64,000 nt of DNA from Piscinibacter gummiphilus (GCF_002116905.1 NZ_CP015118.1:5022001-5086000), one strand, 5' to 3'; positions 16,890 through 24,842 are shown, counted from the stretch's first letter. Numbers and translations: made by a program. Notes: generated by a model not told the origin, from the letters alone.

Positions 16890-19027
16890 TGGGTTGGCTC
16901 GCGAAGCTCGTCGGCAATGCGGCCTTCGCGCCGTTCTCGAAGGCCCTGCCCGCGATGGGCGACACCGAACGTGCCGCGCTCGAGGCGGGCACGGTGGGCT
17001 TCGAGGGCGACCTGTTCTCGGGCCGCCCCGACTTCGACGCACTGAACGCGCGTGGCCCCAACCGGCTCACCGAAGCCGAGAGCCGCTTCATCGACCACGA
17101 GGTGCGCGAGCTCAACGCGATGCTCGACGACTTCGCGATCGACGAGGCCGGCGACCTGCCACCCGAGGTGTGGCGCTTCCTGCGCGAGAAGAAGTTCTTC
17201 GGGATGATCATCCCGACCGGCTACGGCGGCCTCGGCTTCGGCCACTTCGCCCACGCGGCGGTGGTCACACGCATCGCCTCCGTCAACGTGGCCACCGCGG
17301 TGACCGCCATGGTGCCGAACTCGCTCGGCCCCGCCGAGCTGCTGCTGCGCTACGGCACCGACGCGCAGAAGCAGCACTACCTGCCCCGCCTGGCCGACGG
17401 CCGCGAGCTGCCCTGCTTCGGTCTCACATCGCCCCACGCCGGATCGGACGCGGCTTCGATCCCCGACACCGGCGTGCTGTGCGAGCGCGAGATCGACGGC
17501 CGCAAGGTCCGCGGCTTCCGCGTCACGTTCGACAAGCGCTACATCACGCTCGCCCCGGTCGCCACCGTGGTGGGCCTCGCGTTCCAGGCCGTCGACCCGG
17601 CCAGGCCCGAAGGGCAGCAGCACCTCGGCATCACCTGCGCGCTGATCCCCGTGCCCACGCCGGGCATGACGATCGGCCGGCGCCACCACCCGATGGACTC
17701 GGCGTTCATGAACGGCCCCATCCAGGGCGAGGACGTGTTCGTGCCGATGGACTGGGTCATCGGCGGCGAGGAACGCGTGGGCCAGGGCTGGCGCATGCTC
17801 ATGGAGTGCCTGGCCGCGGGCCGCTCCATCTCGCTGCCCGCGCTGGGCTCGGCGATGCAGCAGACGGCGCTGTTCGTCGTCACCGGCTACGGCCGCATCC
17901 GCGAGCAGTTCGGGCTGCCCATCGGGCGCTTCCACGCCATCGCGGCCCTGGCCGGGCGCATCGCTGTCGACCTCTACGCGACCGACGCGGCGCGCCGCTT
18001 CACCGCGGCCGCGCTCGACGCGGGCGAACAGCCGAGCCTCGCGGGCGCCATCCTGAAGGTGCAGCTCACCGAGGCCGGTCGCCGCGCGGTGATCGACGGC
18101 ATGGACATCCTCGGCGGCAAGGGCATCATCCGCGGACCGAAGAACCTGCTGGGCGTGTCGTACCGGCACGCGCCCATCGCGATCACGGTCGAAGGCGCCA
18201 ACCTGCTGTCGCGTGCGCTGATCATCTTCGGGCAGGGCGCGGTGCGCTGCCACCCGCACGTGCTCGACGAGATGAAGGCCGTGGAGGCCGGCGACCGCGA
18301 AGCCCTCGGCGAGGCGCTGCTGGCCCACGGCGGGCACATGGCGCGCAACCTGTGGGGTGCGCTGTTCGGGCTCGGCGTGCGCGGCACGCCGCCGGCGGAG
18401 CTGCGTGCCGAGGCCGCGATGATCGCCCGGCTGTCGGCCGCGTTCGCGTTCACCACCGACCTCGCGATGGGGCTACTGGGCGGCAAGCTCAAGCGGCTCG
18501 AACTGTTGTCGGCCCGGCTGGGCGACGTGCTGTCGAACCTCTACCTCGCGAGCGGGGCGCTGTGGCGCCACCAGGTCGAGGGCGACCCGGCGCTGCTGCC
18601 CTTCGTCCGCGCGGCGATCCGCGTGCAGGTGGCGCGAGGCGCCGACACGCTGCACGAGCTGTACGCGAACCTGCCGTCGGCCGCCGCCCGCGGTCTCGCG
18701 CCGCTGCTGCTGCGCGGCACGCGCCAGCGGCGCCCGCTGCGCGACCGGCAGGTGCTGGAACTCGCCGACCTGCTGCGCGACGAGCCCGCGCTGATCCATG
18801 CGCTGTGCCCCGACATCGGCACGCCGAAGTCCGGCGGCCTGCTCGACCTGATGCAGGCGCTCGAACTGTCGAAGCCGGTGATGGGGGAGCTGGACGAACT
18901 CGACAAGGTGCTGCGGCGCACGCGGTCGTTCGAGCAAGCGGCGGCGCGGTCGAAGGATCCGGCCGCGGCGCTCGCCTACCTGCGGGCGGCGGACAAGGTC
19001 ATCCAGGTGGACGACTTCCCGCCCTGA
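16889..19027 (+). CDS. FadE-like acyl-CoA dehydrogenase
   Basis: First-step enzyme of fatty-acid beta-oxidation, FAD-dependent. The 712-residue protein has the large FadE layout: an acyl-CoA dehydrogenase core (PTGYGGLGFGHFAHA, CFGLTSPHAGSDAAS, GGKGIIRGPKN) and a long C-terminal extension of the DUF1974 type. E. coli FadE is about 814 residues; this form lacks most of the N-terminal membrane part, leaving only a short hydrophobic start (WLAKLVGNAAFAPF). The ATG at 16889 overlaps the stop of the response regulator, so expression is probably tied to it. The enzyme appears intact. Confidence 0.88.
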   Translation: MGWLAKLVGNAAFAPFSKALPAMGDTERAALEAGTVGFEGDLFSGRPDFDALNARGPNRLTEAESRFIDHEVRELNAMLDDFAIDEAGDLPPEVWRFLREKKFFGMIIPTGYGGLGFGHFAHAAVVTRIASVNVATAVTAMVPNSLGPAELLLRYGTDAQKQHYLPRLADGRELPCFGLTSPHAGSDAASIPDTGVLCEREIDGRKVRGFRVTFDKRYITLAPVATVVGLAFQAVDPARPEGQQHLGITCALIPVPTPGMTIGRRHHPMDSAFMNGPIQGEDVFVPMDWVIGGEERVGQGWRMLMECLAAGRSISLPALGSAMQQTALFVVTGYGRIREQFGLPIGRFHAIAALAGRIAVDLYATDAARRFTAAALDAGEQPSLAGAILKVQLTEAGRRAVIDGMDILGGKGIIRGPKNLLGVSYRHAPIAITVEGANLLSRALIIFGQGAVRCHPHVLDEMKAVEAGDREALGEALLAHGGHMARNLWGALFGLGVRGTPPAELRAEAAMIARLSAAFAFTTDLAMGLLGGKLKRLELLSARLGDVLSNLYLASGALWRHQVEGDPALLPFVRAAIRVQVARGADTLHELYANLPSAAARGLAPLLLRGTRQRRPLRDRQVLELADLLRDEPALIHALCPDIGTPKSGGLLDLMQALELSKPVMGELDELDKVLRRTRSFEQAAARSKDPAAALAYLRAADKVIQVDDFPP

Positions 19028-19030
19028 CCC

Positions 19031-20299
19031 TCACGACATCAGCACGTGCAGGCTGTGCTCGTAGAGCCCGGTCAGCCGGTCGAACCCTTCCAGCAGGTTC
19101 TCGCTCGCGCGGCTGAGCGCGAGGCGCCCCTCGCCGCGGTCGATGGACCGCAGGCCGTGCAGCAGCTTGAGCCACTCGTCCCGCGCGGCCTGGAGCGCCT
19201 CGCGGATCTCCGCGTTCGACAGCGGCGCGGCCTCCAGCTCGGCCAGCGCCGATTCGAAGCGCTGCTGCAACGGCACGAGCCGCGTGTGGCGTTCGGCATC
19301 GCCCAGCAGTTCGGCGAGCAGCGCCTCCTTCACGAGGCGCTGGCTCAGCATGCGCTGGCGCCCGCACAGGTTGACCACCTGCAACGCATGCCGCCCCGCC
19401 GTGGCCTCGAGCGTCTCGACGAGCGCCTCGGCACGGGACAACAGCACCTCGGCCAGCGTGTCGACGTGGCCCAGCCAGCCGGGCACGTTGCGGTGGGCCA
19501 AGGCGTCGGCCAGCATCGTCCAGGCCTCCTGCGTGGCGGCCACCGCGGCCAGCGGCCCGTCGCCCGGCATGCCCGCGGGCCGCAGCGCCATCAGGTGGCT
19601 GAGCAGTTCCACCGCCCGGGCCTCGCACGCCTGCTGCAACCGCCGCGTGCGGTGCACGTCGACCCCGGCCGCGTGCTGGGCCGCGAGCTTGACGACCCGC
19701 TGCGACAGCATGCGCAACTGCCCCGCCTGGTTCAGCGCCTCGGCCCACGTGGCCGCCTCGATGACCGAGCGCGACACGTCGCCGATCTTCAGCTTGGCCT
19801 GCATCGCCGCGCCACGCAACAGGCGGAAGGCCTCGTCCTCGTCGAGCCCGCGCGCAGCGGCGAGCACGCCCTTCGCCCGGTCCACCCACTTGCGTTCGTC
19901 GAACCGTGACTTCACGTCGGCGAGTTCACGGCGCACCGCCGCCTCGCGCGCCCAGCGCAGCCGGTCGAGGGCCAGGCCGGCGCTCAGCGCGGTGGGGTCC
20001 GGCCACCAGCCGGCGAGTCCCAGTTCCATCAGGCGGGCCAGCAGGTTCCCGGCCGGCATCTCGCCCACCCCGCTGACCGGGCACGGCGGCTCGCCACCCC
20101 ACCCTGCCAGGGCCTCGGCCAGGTCCGCCGCCGGGGCGGCCACCACGACCTGATCCGGTGCATGCGTGGCCACCTGCCGCACCAGATCGCGGCAGCCTTC
20201 CCCGTCGATGGGCACGAGGTCCGGCACCCCGCGCAAGGCCTCGCGCATCGGGTCGAGGGAGGCTCCGGGCGATGACAACAGCAGCAGCACGAGGGACAT
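19031..20299 (-). CDS. ANTAR-domain regulator with two NIT/PilJ-type sensor segments (nitrate-response type)
   Basis: A 422-residue cytoplasmic protein. Residues 1-115 resemble a receiver without a clear phospho-acceptor. Residues about 123-178 form an ANTAR RNA-binding domain (SRFDERKWVDRAKGVLAAAR, then DEAFRLLRGAAM). Two copies of the NarX/PilJ P-box-like motif follow: NQAGQLRMLSQR (about 190-201) and NLCGRQRMLSQR (about 310-321), each in a helical segment. In NarX/NarQ the related P-box senses nitrate. ANTAR proteins such as NasR and NasT prevent early transcription termination of nitrate-assimilation operons. It is divergent from a nitrate-reductase-associated gene and near modABC, which supports a nitrate role. 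The start at 20299 matches the fold; an ATG at 20371 is possible. Confidence 0.85.
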   Translation of the reverse strand: MSLVLLLLSSPGASLDPMREALRGVPDLVPIDGEGCRDLVRQVATHAPDQVVVAAPAADLAEALAGWGGEPPCPVSGVGEMPAGNLLARLMELGLAGWWPDPTALSAGLALDRLRWAREAAVRRELADVKSRFDERKWVDRAKGVLAAARGLDEDEAFRLLRGAAMQAKLKIGDVSRSVIEAATWAEALNQAGQLRMLSQRVVKLAAQHAAGVDVHRTRRLQQACEARAVELLSHLMALRPAGMPGDGPLAAVAATQEAWTMLADALAHRNVPGWLGHVDTLAEVLLSRAEALVETLEATAGRHALQVVNLCGRQRMLSQRLVKEALLAELLGDAERHTRLVPLQQRFESALAELEAAPLSNAEIREALQAARDEWLKLLHGLRSIDRGEGRLALSRASENLLEGFDRLTGLYEHSLHVLMS

Positions 20300-20390
20300 G
20301 GGGCGTGGTCGGGGCAAGAATCGGGGGGCGCCGGGGCCGCCATTTTGACGGGCCGCGCCGGTGGCCTGCATATTGCATCAGCGTCGGCGC

Positions 20391-20406
20391 GGTGCAACGA
20401 CGCACC
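20391..20406 (+). promoter_or_regulatory. candidate ANTAR-target hexaloop hairpin in leader
   Basis: In the leader of the nitrate-reductase-associated gene, GGTGC (20391-20395) and GCACC (20402-20406) form a perfect 5-bp stem around the hexaloop AACGAC. Known ANTAR targets are two hairpins with 6-nt loops having A at position 1 and G at position 4; this loop fits both. A second nearby hairpin (GCCTGC/GCAGGC, from about 20428 to 20444) has a 5-nt loop lacking A1/G4, so the full two-hairpin motif is not shown. Confidence 0.4.
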
Positions 20407-20512
20407 AGCAAGAACCTCGCCTGCCGCCTGCCTTTCGCAGGCCACCCCGCCTCCCGGGGTGCGCGCCCGGCCCTCCCCCTTTTTGTCTCACACGCCCCCG
20501 ACGGGTTCGCCA

Positions 20513-20540
20513 TGCGAGCCCTTCGGGCCCGTTCGTTTGT
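20513..20540 (+). terminator. possible leader attenuator hairpin
   Basis: A GC-rich hairpin (GAGCCC/GGGCCC region with one mismatch around a TTC loop) is followed by the T-rich run TTCGTTTGT, just before the ribosome site (GGAAAGG) of the gene at 20564. It could act as a weak intrinsic terminator that an ANTAR protein would relieve. Weak T-tract, so low confidence. Confidence 0.25.
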
Positions 20541-20563
20541 ATCCCGCATTGGAAAGGTGAATC

Positions 20564-21022
20564 ATGGAAGCCCCGTTTTTCGAGTTCGAAGCCGAGTTCG
20601 TGCGATCGCTGCGCTGCGTGCCGATGGTCGTTCGCTTCAAGCTGGACCAGTGCGGCCTGAAGCTGTCGCTGCGGGCATGGAACCTGTTCGACGACAGCGT
20701 GCGCGGCCGCCTGGTCGTGCTGCCCACCACGACCCCGGCCGACACCGCGCGCTACCGCGACTTCGTGGTGGCGGCGCTCGAGGCCGTCGAGCAGCCGGTG
20801 GTGCAGGTCGAGGTGGAGCCGCTGCCGGCATGGATGAACCGCTCCGCGGTGCCCCAGCCGGTGGCGCGCAAGGCCCGGTCGCTGGACCTGGGCGAGCCCG
20901 AGCCGGCGCTGTGGTCGAACCTGAACCCGCTGCAGCGCTTCGCGCTGACGAAGCTCACGCGCGGCAGCAACGAGAACAGCAAGTTCCTGCCGGCGCTGCG
21001 CGAGTTCGGCCTGACGGTTTGA
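20564..21022 (+). CDS. nitrate reductase-associated protein (Nitr_red_assoc family)
   Basis: A 152-residue soluble protein. The N-terminal pattern FEFEAEFVRSLRCVPMVVRF and the C-terminal LNPLQRFALTKLTRG...FLPALREFGL match the conserved family found next to assimilatory nitrate reductase genes in cyanobacteria and proteobacteria; its biochemical role is not established. An AAAGG ribosome site sits 8 bp before the ATG. It is divergent from the ANTAR/NIT regulator with a 264-bp leader region, an arrangement that suggests nitrate-controlled expression by antitermination (inference). No nitrate reductase or transporter gene lies in this window. Confidence 0.85.
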   Translation: MEAPFFEFEAEFVRSLRCVPMVVRFKLDQCGLKLSLRAWNLFDDSVRGRLVVLPTTTPADTARYRDFVVAALEAVEQPVVQVEVEPLPAWMNRSAVPQPVARKARSLDLGEPEPALWSNLNPLQRFALTKLTRGSNENSKFLPALREFGLTV

Positions 21023-21035
21023 CCGTCAGCGCGCG

Positions 21036-21707
21036 TCAGGCGCGTTCGATCAGCAGGTCTTCGTAGAACGCGCCGAAGGGCCGTTCCGGGTGGGCGATCT
21101 GGATCTCGAGGATCCACAGGCCCGCGGCCGGGCAACCGGCGTAGTCGCCCAGGTCGCCCGCCTTGTAGATGGCGTGCGGGAAGTCGCTGACGCGGTGGCC
21201 CTTGATGTCGTGGTTGAGCCGCCAGCCCATCGCCTGCGCCTGCGCGTCGGCGAAGCTGTAGAGGCCCTGCCCCGTCAGTTCGCCCTTGTCCCACTCGGCC
21301 TTGACCACGTGCCACAGGGCGCGCGCCGCCTCGGCGCACGCGTGCATCTCGGGGTCGTCGCCCACCACGAAGGTGTCGCCGGCGTCGCCCTCGTGGCCGT
21401 CCCACACCGGACCGATGTCGATGAAGAAAATGTCGGAGTGGCCGAGCACGCGGTCCGGGTCGGACCGTTCGTTGTACTTCTTCAGCGTCGCTTCGCCGAA
21501 GCGCACGATCACCGGGTGCCAGATGCGCTGCATGCCCATGCCGTCGAGCACGGCCCGCGCATGGACGTTGGCCTGCTGCTCCGTCATGCCCGGCACGATG
21601 CCGGCGGCGATGCGCCGCACCGCGGCGTTGGACTGCTCACGGGCGTGGGCCATCGCGGCCAGGGAGTACTTCGGGCCGACGGCCTCGCGGGAAACGGGAG
21701 TGGACAT
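21036..21707 (-). CDS. M24-family metallopeptidase-like protein (creatinase/aminopeptidase fold)
   Basis: A 223-residue protein with the pita-bread fold of M24 peptidases but without the N-terminal domain of full Xaa-Pro aminopeptidases. Seen: the metal-ligand aspartate region FIDIGPVWDGHEGDAGDTFV (about residues 95-115), a histidine segment GHRVSDFPHA and the acidic WILEIQI near the C-terminus in place of the usual ExxI ligand. Most ligands seem present, so it may be active, but the subfamily and substrate are unknown. The ATG at 21707 lacks a clear ribosome site. It is divergent from modA, with the ModE-like site between them, and converges on the nitrate-associated gene. Confidence 0.75.
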   Translation of the reverse strand: MSTPVSREAVGPKYSLAAMAHAREQSNAAVRRIAAGIVPGMTEQQANVHARAVLDGMGMQRIWHPVIVRFGEATLKKYNERSDPDRVLGHSDIFFIDIGPVWDGHEGDAGDTFVVGDDPEMHACAEAARALWHVVKAEWDKGELTGQGLYSFADAQAQAMGWRLNHDIKGHRVSDFPHAIYKAGDLGDYAGCPAAGLWILEIQIAHPERPFGAFYEDLLIERA

Positions 21708-21742
21708 GGGGGAACGGAAAGGCAGGTGACAGCGCCGTCGGA

Positions 21743-21770
21743 ATCGGCATATAGAATGATACATAGCGAC
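21743..21770. promoter_or_regulatory. candidate ModE-binding site
   Basis: Two arms, ATCGGCATATA (21743-21753) and TACATAGCGAC (21760-21770), face each other across 6 bp (GAATGA). This closely fits the ModE operator pattern of ATCGnTATATA-type arms with a 6-bp spacer. It lies in the modA promoter region, and modE itself ends the operon. Repression of modABC when molybdate is plentiful is the expected outcome. Confidence 0.7.
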
Positions 21771-21788
21771 GATTCCACACCTCGTTGT

Positions 21789-21805
21789 TCGGTTATATAA
21801 GCCGA
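21789..21805 (+). promoter_or_regulatory. probable -10 region of the mod operon within an imperfect dyad
   Basis: TCGG and CCGA arms enclose TTATATAAG, an AT-rich core unusual in this high-GC DNA. TATATA at 21794-21799 is a plausible -10 element, giving a short leader before modA at 21843. It may also be a weaker second ModE contact. Confidence 0.4.
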
Positions 21806-21842
21806 CATACACCGAGCCCTCCCCTCCGACTTCGAACGCACC

Positions 21843-22595
21843 ATGTCCCGTACCCCTGCCCGCCTCGCCGCCGCCCTCGGCCTCCTCGTCTGCTGGCCGG
21901 TGTGGGCCGCCGACCTCACCGTCTCGGCCGCCGCGAGCCTGACGAACGCCTTCAAGGAGATCGCCCCGCTGTTCGAGGCGCAGAACCCGGACACGAAGGT
22001 GCAGCTGAACTTCGGCGCCTCGGGCGCGCTGCTGCAGCAGATCGCCAAGGGCGCGCCGGCCGACGTGTTCGCCAGCGCCGACCAGGAGTCGATGGACCAG
22101 GCCCAGGCCCAGTCGCTCGTGAAGCCGGCCGAACGCCGCAACTTCGTCTCCAACAGCCTCGTGGTGATCGTGCCCGCCACCGGCGCCCCGTCGCCCAAGG
22201 CCCTCGCCGACCTGGGCCAGCCCGCGTACGGCCGCATCGCCATCGGCCTGCCGGCCAGCGTGCCGGTGGGCCGCTACACCAAGGGTGTGCTCGAGAAGGC
22301 GGGCCTCTGGACCACCATCGAGCCGAAGATGATCGGCGCGCAGAACGTGCGCCAGGCCCTCGACTACGTGGCCCGCGGCGAGGTCGACGCCGGCTTCGTG
22401 TACGGCACCGACGCCGCCGTGATGGCCGACAAGGTGAAGGTGGCCCTGACCGTGCCCACCGAGGTGCCCGTGCTGTACCCCATCGCCCCCGTGGCCTCCG
22501 GCCCGAACGCGGCCGCCGCGCGGAAGTTCGTGGCCTTCGTGCTGACCCCGCCGGCCCAGGCCGTGCTCGCGAAGTACGGCTTCGGCAAGCCCTGA
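21843..22595 (+). CDS. modA: molybdate ABC transporter substrate-binding protein
   Basis: Periplasmic molybdate/tungstate receptor. The 250-residue protein has a Sec signal (cleavage after VWA, about residue 22) and then the hallmark start DLTVSAAASLTNAFKEI; later FGASGALLQQI, GAPADVFASAD and the C-terminal DYVARGEVDAGFVYGTDA all belong to ModA. Only 3 bp separate its stop from modB. Molybdate is needed for the molybdenum cofactor of nitrate reductase, so the placement beside nitrate-linked genes makes sense. Confidence 0.96.
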   Translation: MSRTPARLAAALGLLVCWPVWAADLTVSAAASLTNAFKEIAPLFEAQNPDTKVQLNFGASGALLQQIAKGAPADVFASADQESMDQAQAQSLVKPAERRNFVSNSLVVIVPATGAPSPKALADLGQPAYGRIAIGLPASVPVGRYTKGVLEKAGLWTTIEPKMIGAQNVRQALDYVARGEVDAGFVYGTDAAVMADKVKVALTVPTEVPVLYPIAPVASGPNAAAARKFVAFVLTPPAQAVLAKYGFGKP

Positions 22596-22598
22596 GCC

Positions 22599-23273
22599 AT
22601 GGATGGCGCCTGGGTGCCCCTGGCCCTGACGCTGAAGGTCGCCGGCTGGGCCACGTTCCTCAACCTGCTGCTGGGCGTGGGCACGGGCTTCCTGCTCGCA
22701 CGCAAGCGCTTCTTCGGCCGCGAGCTGCTCGACGCCGTGCTCACGCTGCCGATGGTGATGCCGCCCACGGTGCTCGGCTACTACCTGCTCGTGCTGATCG
22801 GGCGCCGCGGCCCGCTCGGCGAGTGGCTGCAGTCCACGTTCGGCATCAGCCTGATCTTCACGTGGCAGGGCGCGGTGATCGCGTCCACCATCGTCGCGTT
22901 CCCGCTCGTCTTCAAGGCCGCTCGGGCCGCATTCGAATCGGTGGACCCGCAGCTCGAGCAGGCCGCGCGTGTGCTGGGCCTCGGTGAAGCCGCGGTGTTC
23001 CTGCGCGTGACGCTGCCCCTCGCCTGGCGCGGCATCATGGCCGGCCTGCTGCTCGCGTTCGCGCGCGCCACCGGCGAGTTCGGCGCCACGCTGATGGTGG
23101 CCGGCAGCATCCCCGGGAAGACGCAGACGCTGTCCATCGCCGTCTACGAAGCCGTGCAGGCGGGGCAGGACGACCTCGCCAACTTCCTCGTGCTCGTGAC
23201 CTCGGTGACGTGCATCGCGGTGCTGTTGACGGCCGGGCGGCTCGCCCCGGGCCGGGTGGCGGGACAGGCCTGA
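22599..23273 (+). CDS. modB: molybdate ABC transporter permease
   Basis: Inner-membrane channel of the molybdate transporter, 224 residues with about five hydrophobic segments. The permease signature loop that contacts the ATPase is visible as EQAARVLGLGEAAVFLRVTL (about residues 127-146), and ATGEFGATLMVAGSIPGKTQ is typical of ModB. It is embedded between modA and modC with gaps of 3 and 1 bp, so it is clearly co-transcribed. Confidence 0.96.
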   Translation: MDGAWVPLALTLKVAGWATFLNLLLGVGTGFLLARKRFFGRELLDAVLTLPMVMPPTVLGYYLLVLIGRRGPLGEWLQSTFGISLIFTWQGAVIASTIVAFPLVFKAARAAFESVDPQLEQAARVLGLGEAAVFLRVTLPLAWRGIMAGLLLAFARATGEFGATLMVAGSIPGKTQTLSIAVYEAVQAGQDDLANFLVLVTSVTCIAVLLTAGRLAPGRVAGQA

Positions 23274-23274
23274 C

Positions 23275-23961
23275 ATGGACCACTCGACCCGGCCCACCTG
23301 GGACCTCGACGTCCGCCGCCGCCTCGAACACGCGGGGCGCCGCTTCGACCTCGACATCCGCTTCACCAGCGACGCCCGCCGCCTCGTGCTGTTCGGCCCG
23401 TCGGGCGCGGGCAAGAGCCAGACGCTCAAGCTCATCGCCGGCCTCGCCGGGCCCGACTCGGGGCACGTGCGCCTCGCGGGCGACACGCTGGTCGACCGCA
23501 CCACCGGCATCGACGTGCCGCCACGCGCCCGCCGCCTCGGCTACGTGTTCCAGGACTATGCGCTGTTCCCGCACCTCACCGTCGCGCAGAACATCGCGTT
23601 CGGCCTCGACCGCGGGCTGCTGAACCCGCGCCGGTCCGCGCGCGACCCCGCGGTGCTGCGCTGGATGGAGGCGTTCGAGCTGACCCCGCTCGCGGCCCAC
23701 CACCCCGAGCAGCTCTCCGGCGGCCAGCGCCAGCGCACGGCCCTCGCGCGCGCGCTCGTCACCGAACCGCGCGCGCTGCTGCTCGACGAACCGTTCGCGG
23801 CCCTCGACGGCACGCTGCGCGCGAAGCTGCGCGGCGAACTCGTCGACCTGCAGGAGCGCCTCGCGATCCCGATGGTCGTCATCACGCACGACCCCGCCGA
23901 CGTGGAGGTGCTCGGAGACGAGGTGCTGCAACTCGCGGACGGGCGCATCGCCGGCAAGTGA
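23275..23961 (+). CDS. modC: molybdate ABC transporter ATPase, short form without MOP domain
   Basis: Energises molybdate import. Walker A GPSGAGKS (about residues 41-48), Q-loop VFQDYALFPHL, signature LSGGQRQR, Walker B LLLDEPFAALD and the switch histidine in VITHD are all present. At 228 residues it lacks the C-terminal molybdate-binding (MOP/TOBE) regulatory domain of the ~350-residue E. coli ModC, so regulatory inhibition by bound molybdate is probably absent. The stop codon overlaps the first possible start of modE. Confidence 0.94.
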   Translation: MDHSTRPTWDLDVRRRLEHAGRRFDLDIRFTSDARRLVLFGPSGAGKSQTLKLIAGLAGPDSGHVRLAGDTLVDRTTGIDVPPRARRLGYVFQDYALFPHLTVAQNIAFGLDRGLLNPRRSARDPAVLRWMEAFELTPLAAHHPEQLSGGQRQRTALARALVTEPRALLLDEPFAALDGTLRAKLRGELVDLQERLAIPMVVITHDPADVEVLGDEVLQLADGRIAGK

Positions 23962-23996
23962 TGGCGTATGCTCGCGCGCACACGAGACGGGCAACC

Positions 23997-24821
23997 ATGG
24001 CGACCAGGCGCGGCAGACAGGCAGAGGCGATCGAACTCCAGGGCGCGCTGCGCATGACGATCGGCGGCGCCGACCTCGGCGGCGCCAACCGGGTCGAGCT
24101 GCTGCGCGCCGTGGGCGAACAAGGCTCCATCACCCATGCCGCGAAGGCCGTGGGCATGAGCTACAAGGGCGCGTGGGACGCCATCGACGCGATGAACACG
24201 CTGGCCGGCGAGCCCCTCGTCGAACGCGCCACCGGCGGCCGCGGCGGCGGCTCCACCCGCCTCACGGCACGCGGCGAGCAGCTCGTCGAGCGCTTCGCCC
24301 AGGTCGAGGCCGTGCACGCACGCTTCGTGCGGCTGCTGAGCGACGAAGGCATCGACCTGGCCCAGGAATTCGACCTGTTGAAGATGTTGAACATGAAGAC
24401 CAGTGCACGCAACCAGCTCACCGGCACCGTCAGCGGCTACAAGGCCGGCGCGGTGAACGACGAGATCGAACTCACGCTCGCCGGCGGCGCCAAGGTCGTC
24501 GCCGTGGTCACGCGCGACAGCACCGAACAGCTGGGCCTGCGGCCCGGTGCCACGGCCTTCGCGCTCATCAAGGCCTCGTCGGTGATGCTGGCCACCGACC
24601 TCGGCGACGTGCGCCTCTCGGCCCGCAACCAGCTGCACGGCACCATCACCGCGGTGAGCCCCGGTGCCGTCAACACCGAGGTGGTGCTCGACATCGGCGG
24701 CGGCGCCAGCGTGGCCGCCGTGGTGACGCAGGCGAGCGCCCAGGCGCTGGGGCTGAAGGTGGGCGGCTCGGCCACCGCCCTGTTCAAGGCCTCCAGCGTG
24801 ATCCTGGGCACGATGGTCTGA
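23997..24821 (+). CDS. modE: molybdate-responsive transcriptional regulator
   Basis: A 274-residue regulator with an N-terminal winged helix-turn-helix (RVELLRAVGEQGSITHAAKA, then MSYKGAWDAIDAMN) and two tandem MOP domains starting TSARNQLTGTVSGYKAGAVN and LSARNQLHGTITAVSPGAVN, the full ModE layout. It senses molybdate and normally represses modABC; a fitting operator is present before modA. ATG 23997 is preferred over the alternative GTG/ATG at 23958/23961, because the extra residues are basic and non-conserved and those starts lack a ribosome site. Last gene of the mod operon. Confidence 0.94.
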   Translation: MATRRGRQAEAIELQGALRMTIGGADLGGANRVELLRAVGEQGSITHAAKAVGMSYKGAWDAIDAMNTLAGEPLVERATGGRGGGSTRLTARGEQLVERFAQVEAVHARFVRLLSDEGIDLAQEFDLLKMLNMKTSARNQLTGTVSGYKAGAVNDEIELTLAGGAKVVAVVTRDSTEQLGLRPGATAFALIKASSVMLATDLGDVRLSARNQLHGTITAVSPGAVNTEVVLDIGGGASVAAVVTQASAQALGLKVGGSATALFKASSVILGTMV

Positions 24822-24842
24822 ACCACCGCCGCCGCGCCGTCC

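Noticed and set aside
20428..20444. Second ANTAR hairpin in the leader
   Set aside because: GCCTGC/GCAGGC has a 5-nt loop CTTTC without A1 and G4, so it does not fit the known target.
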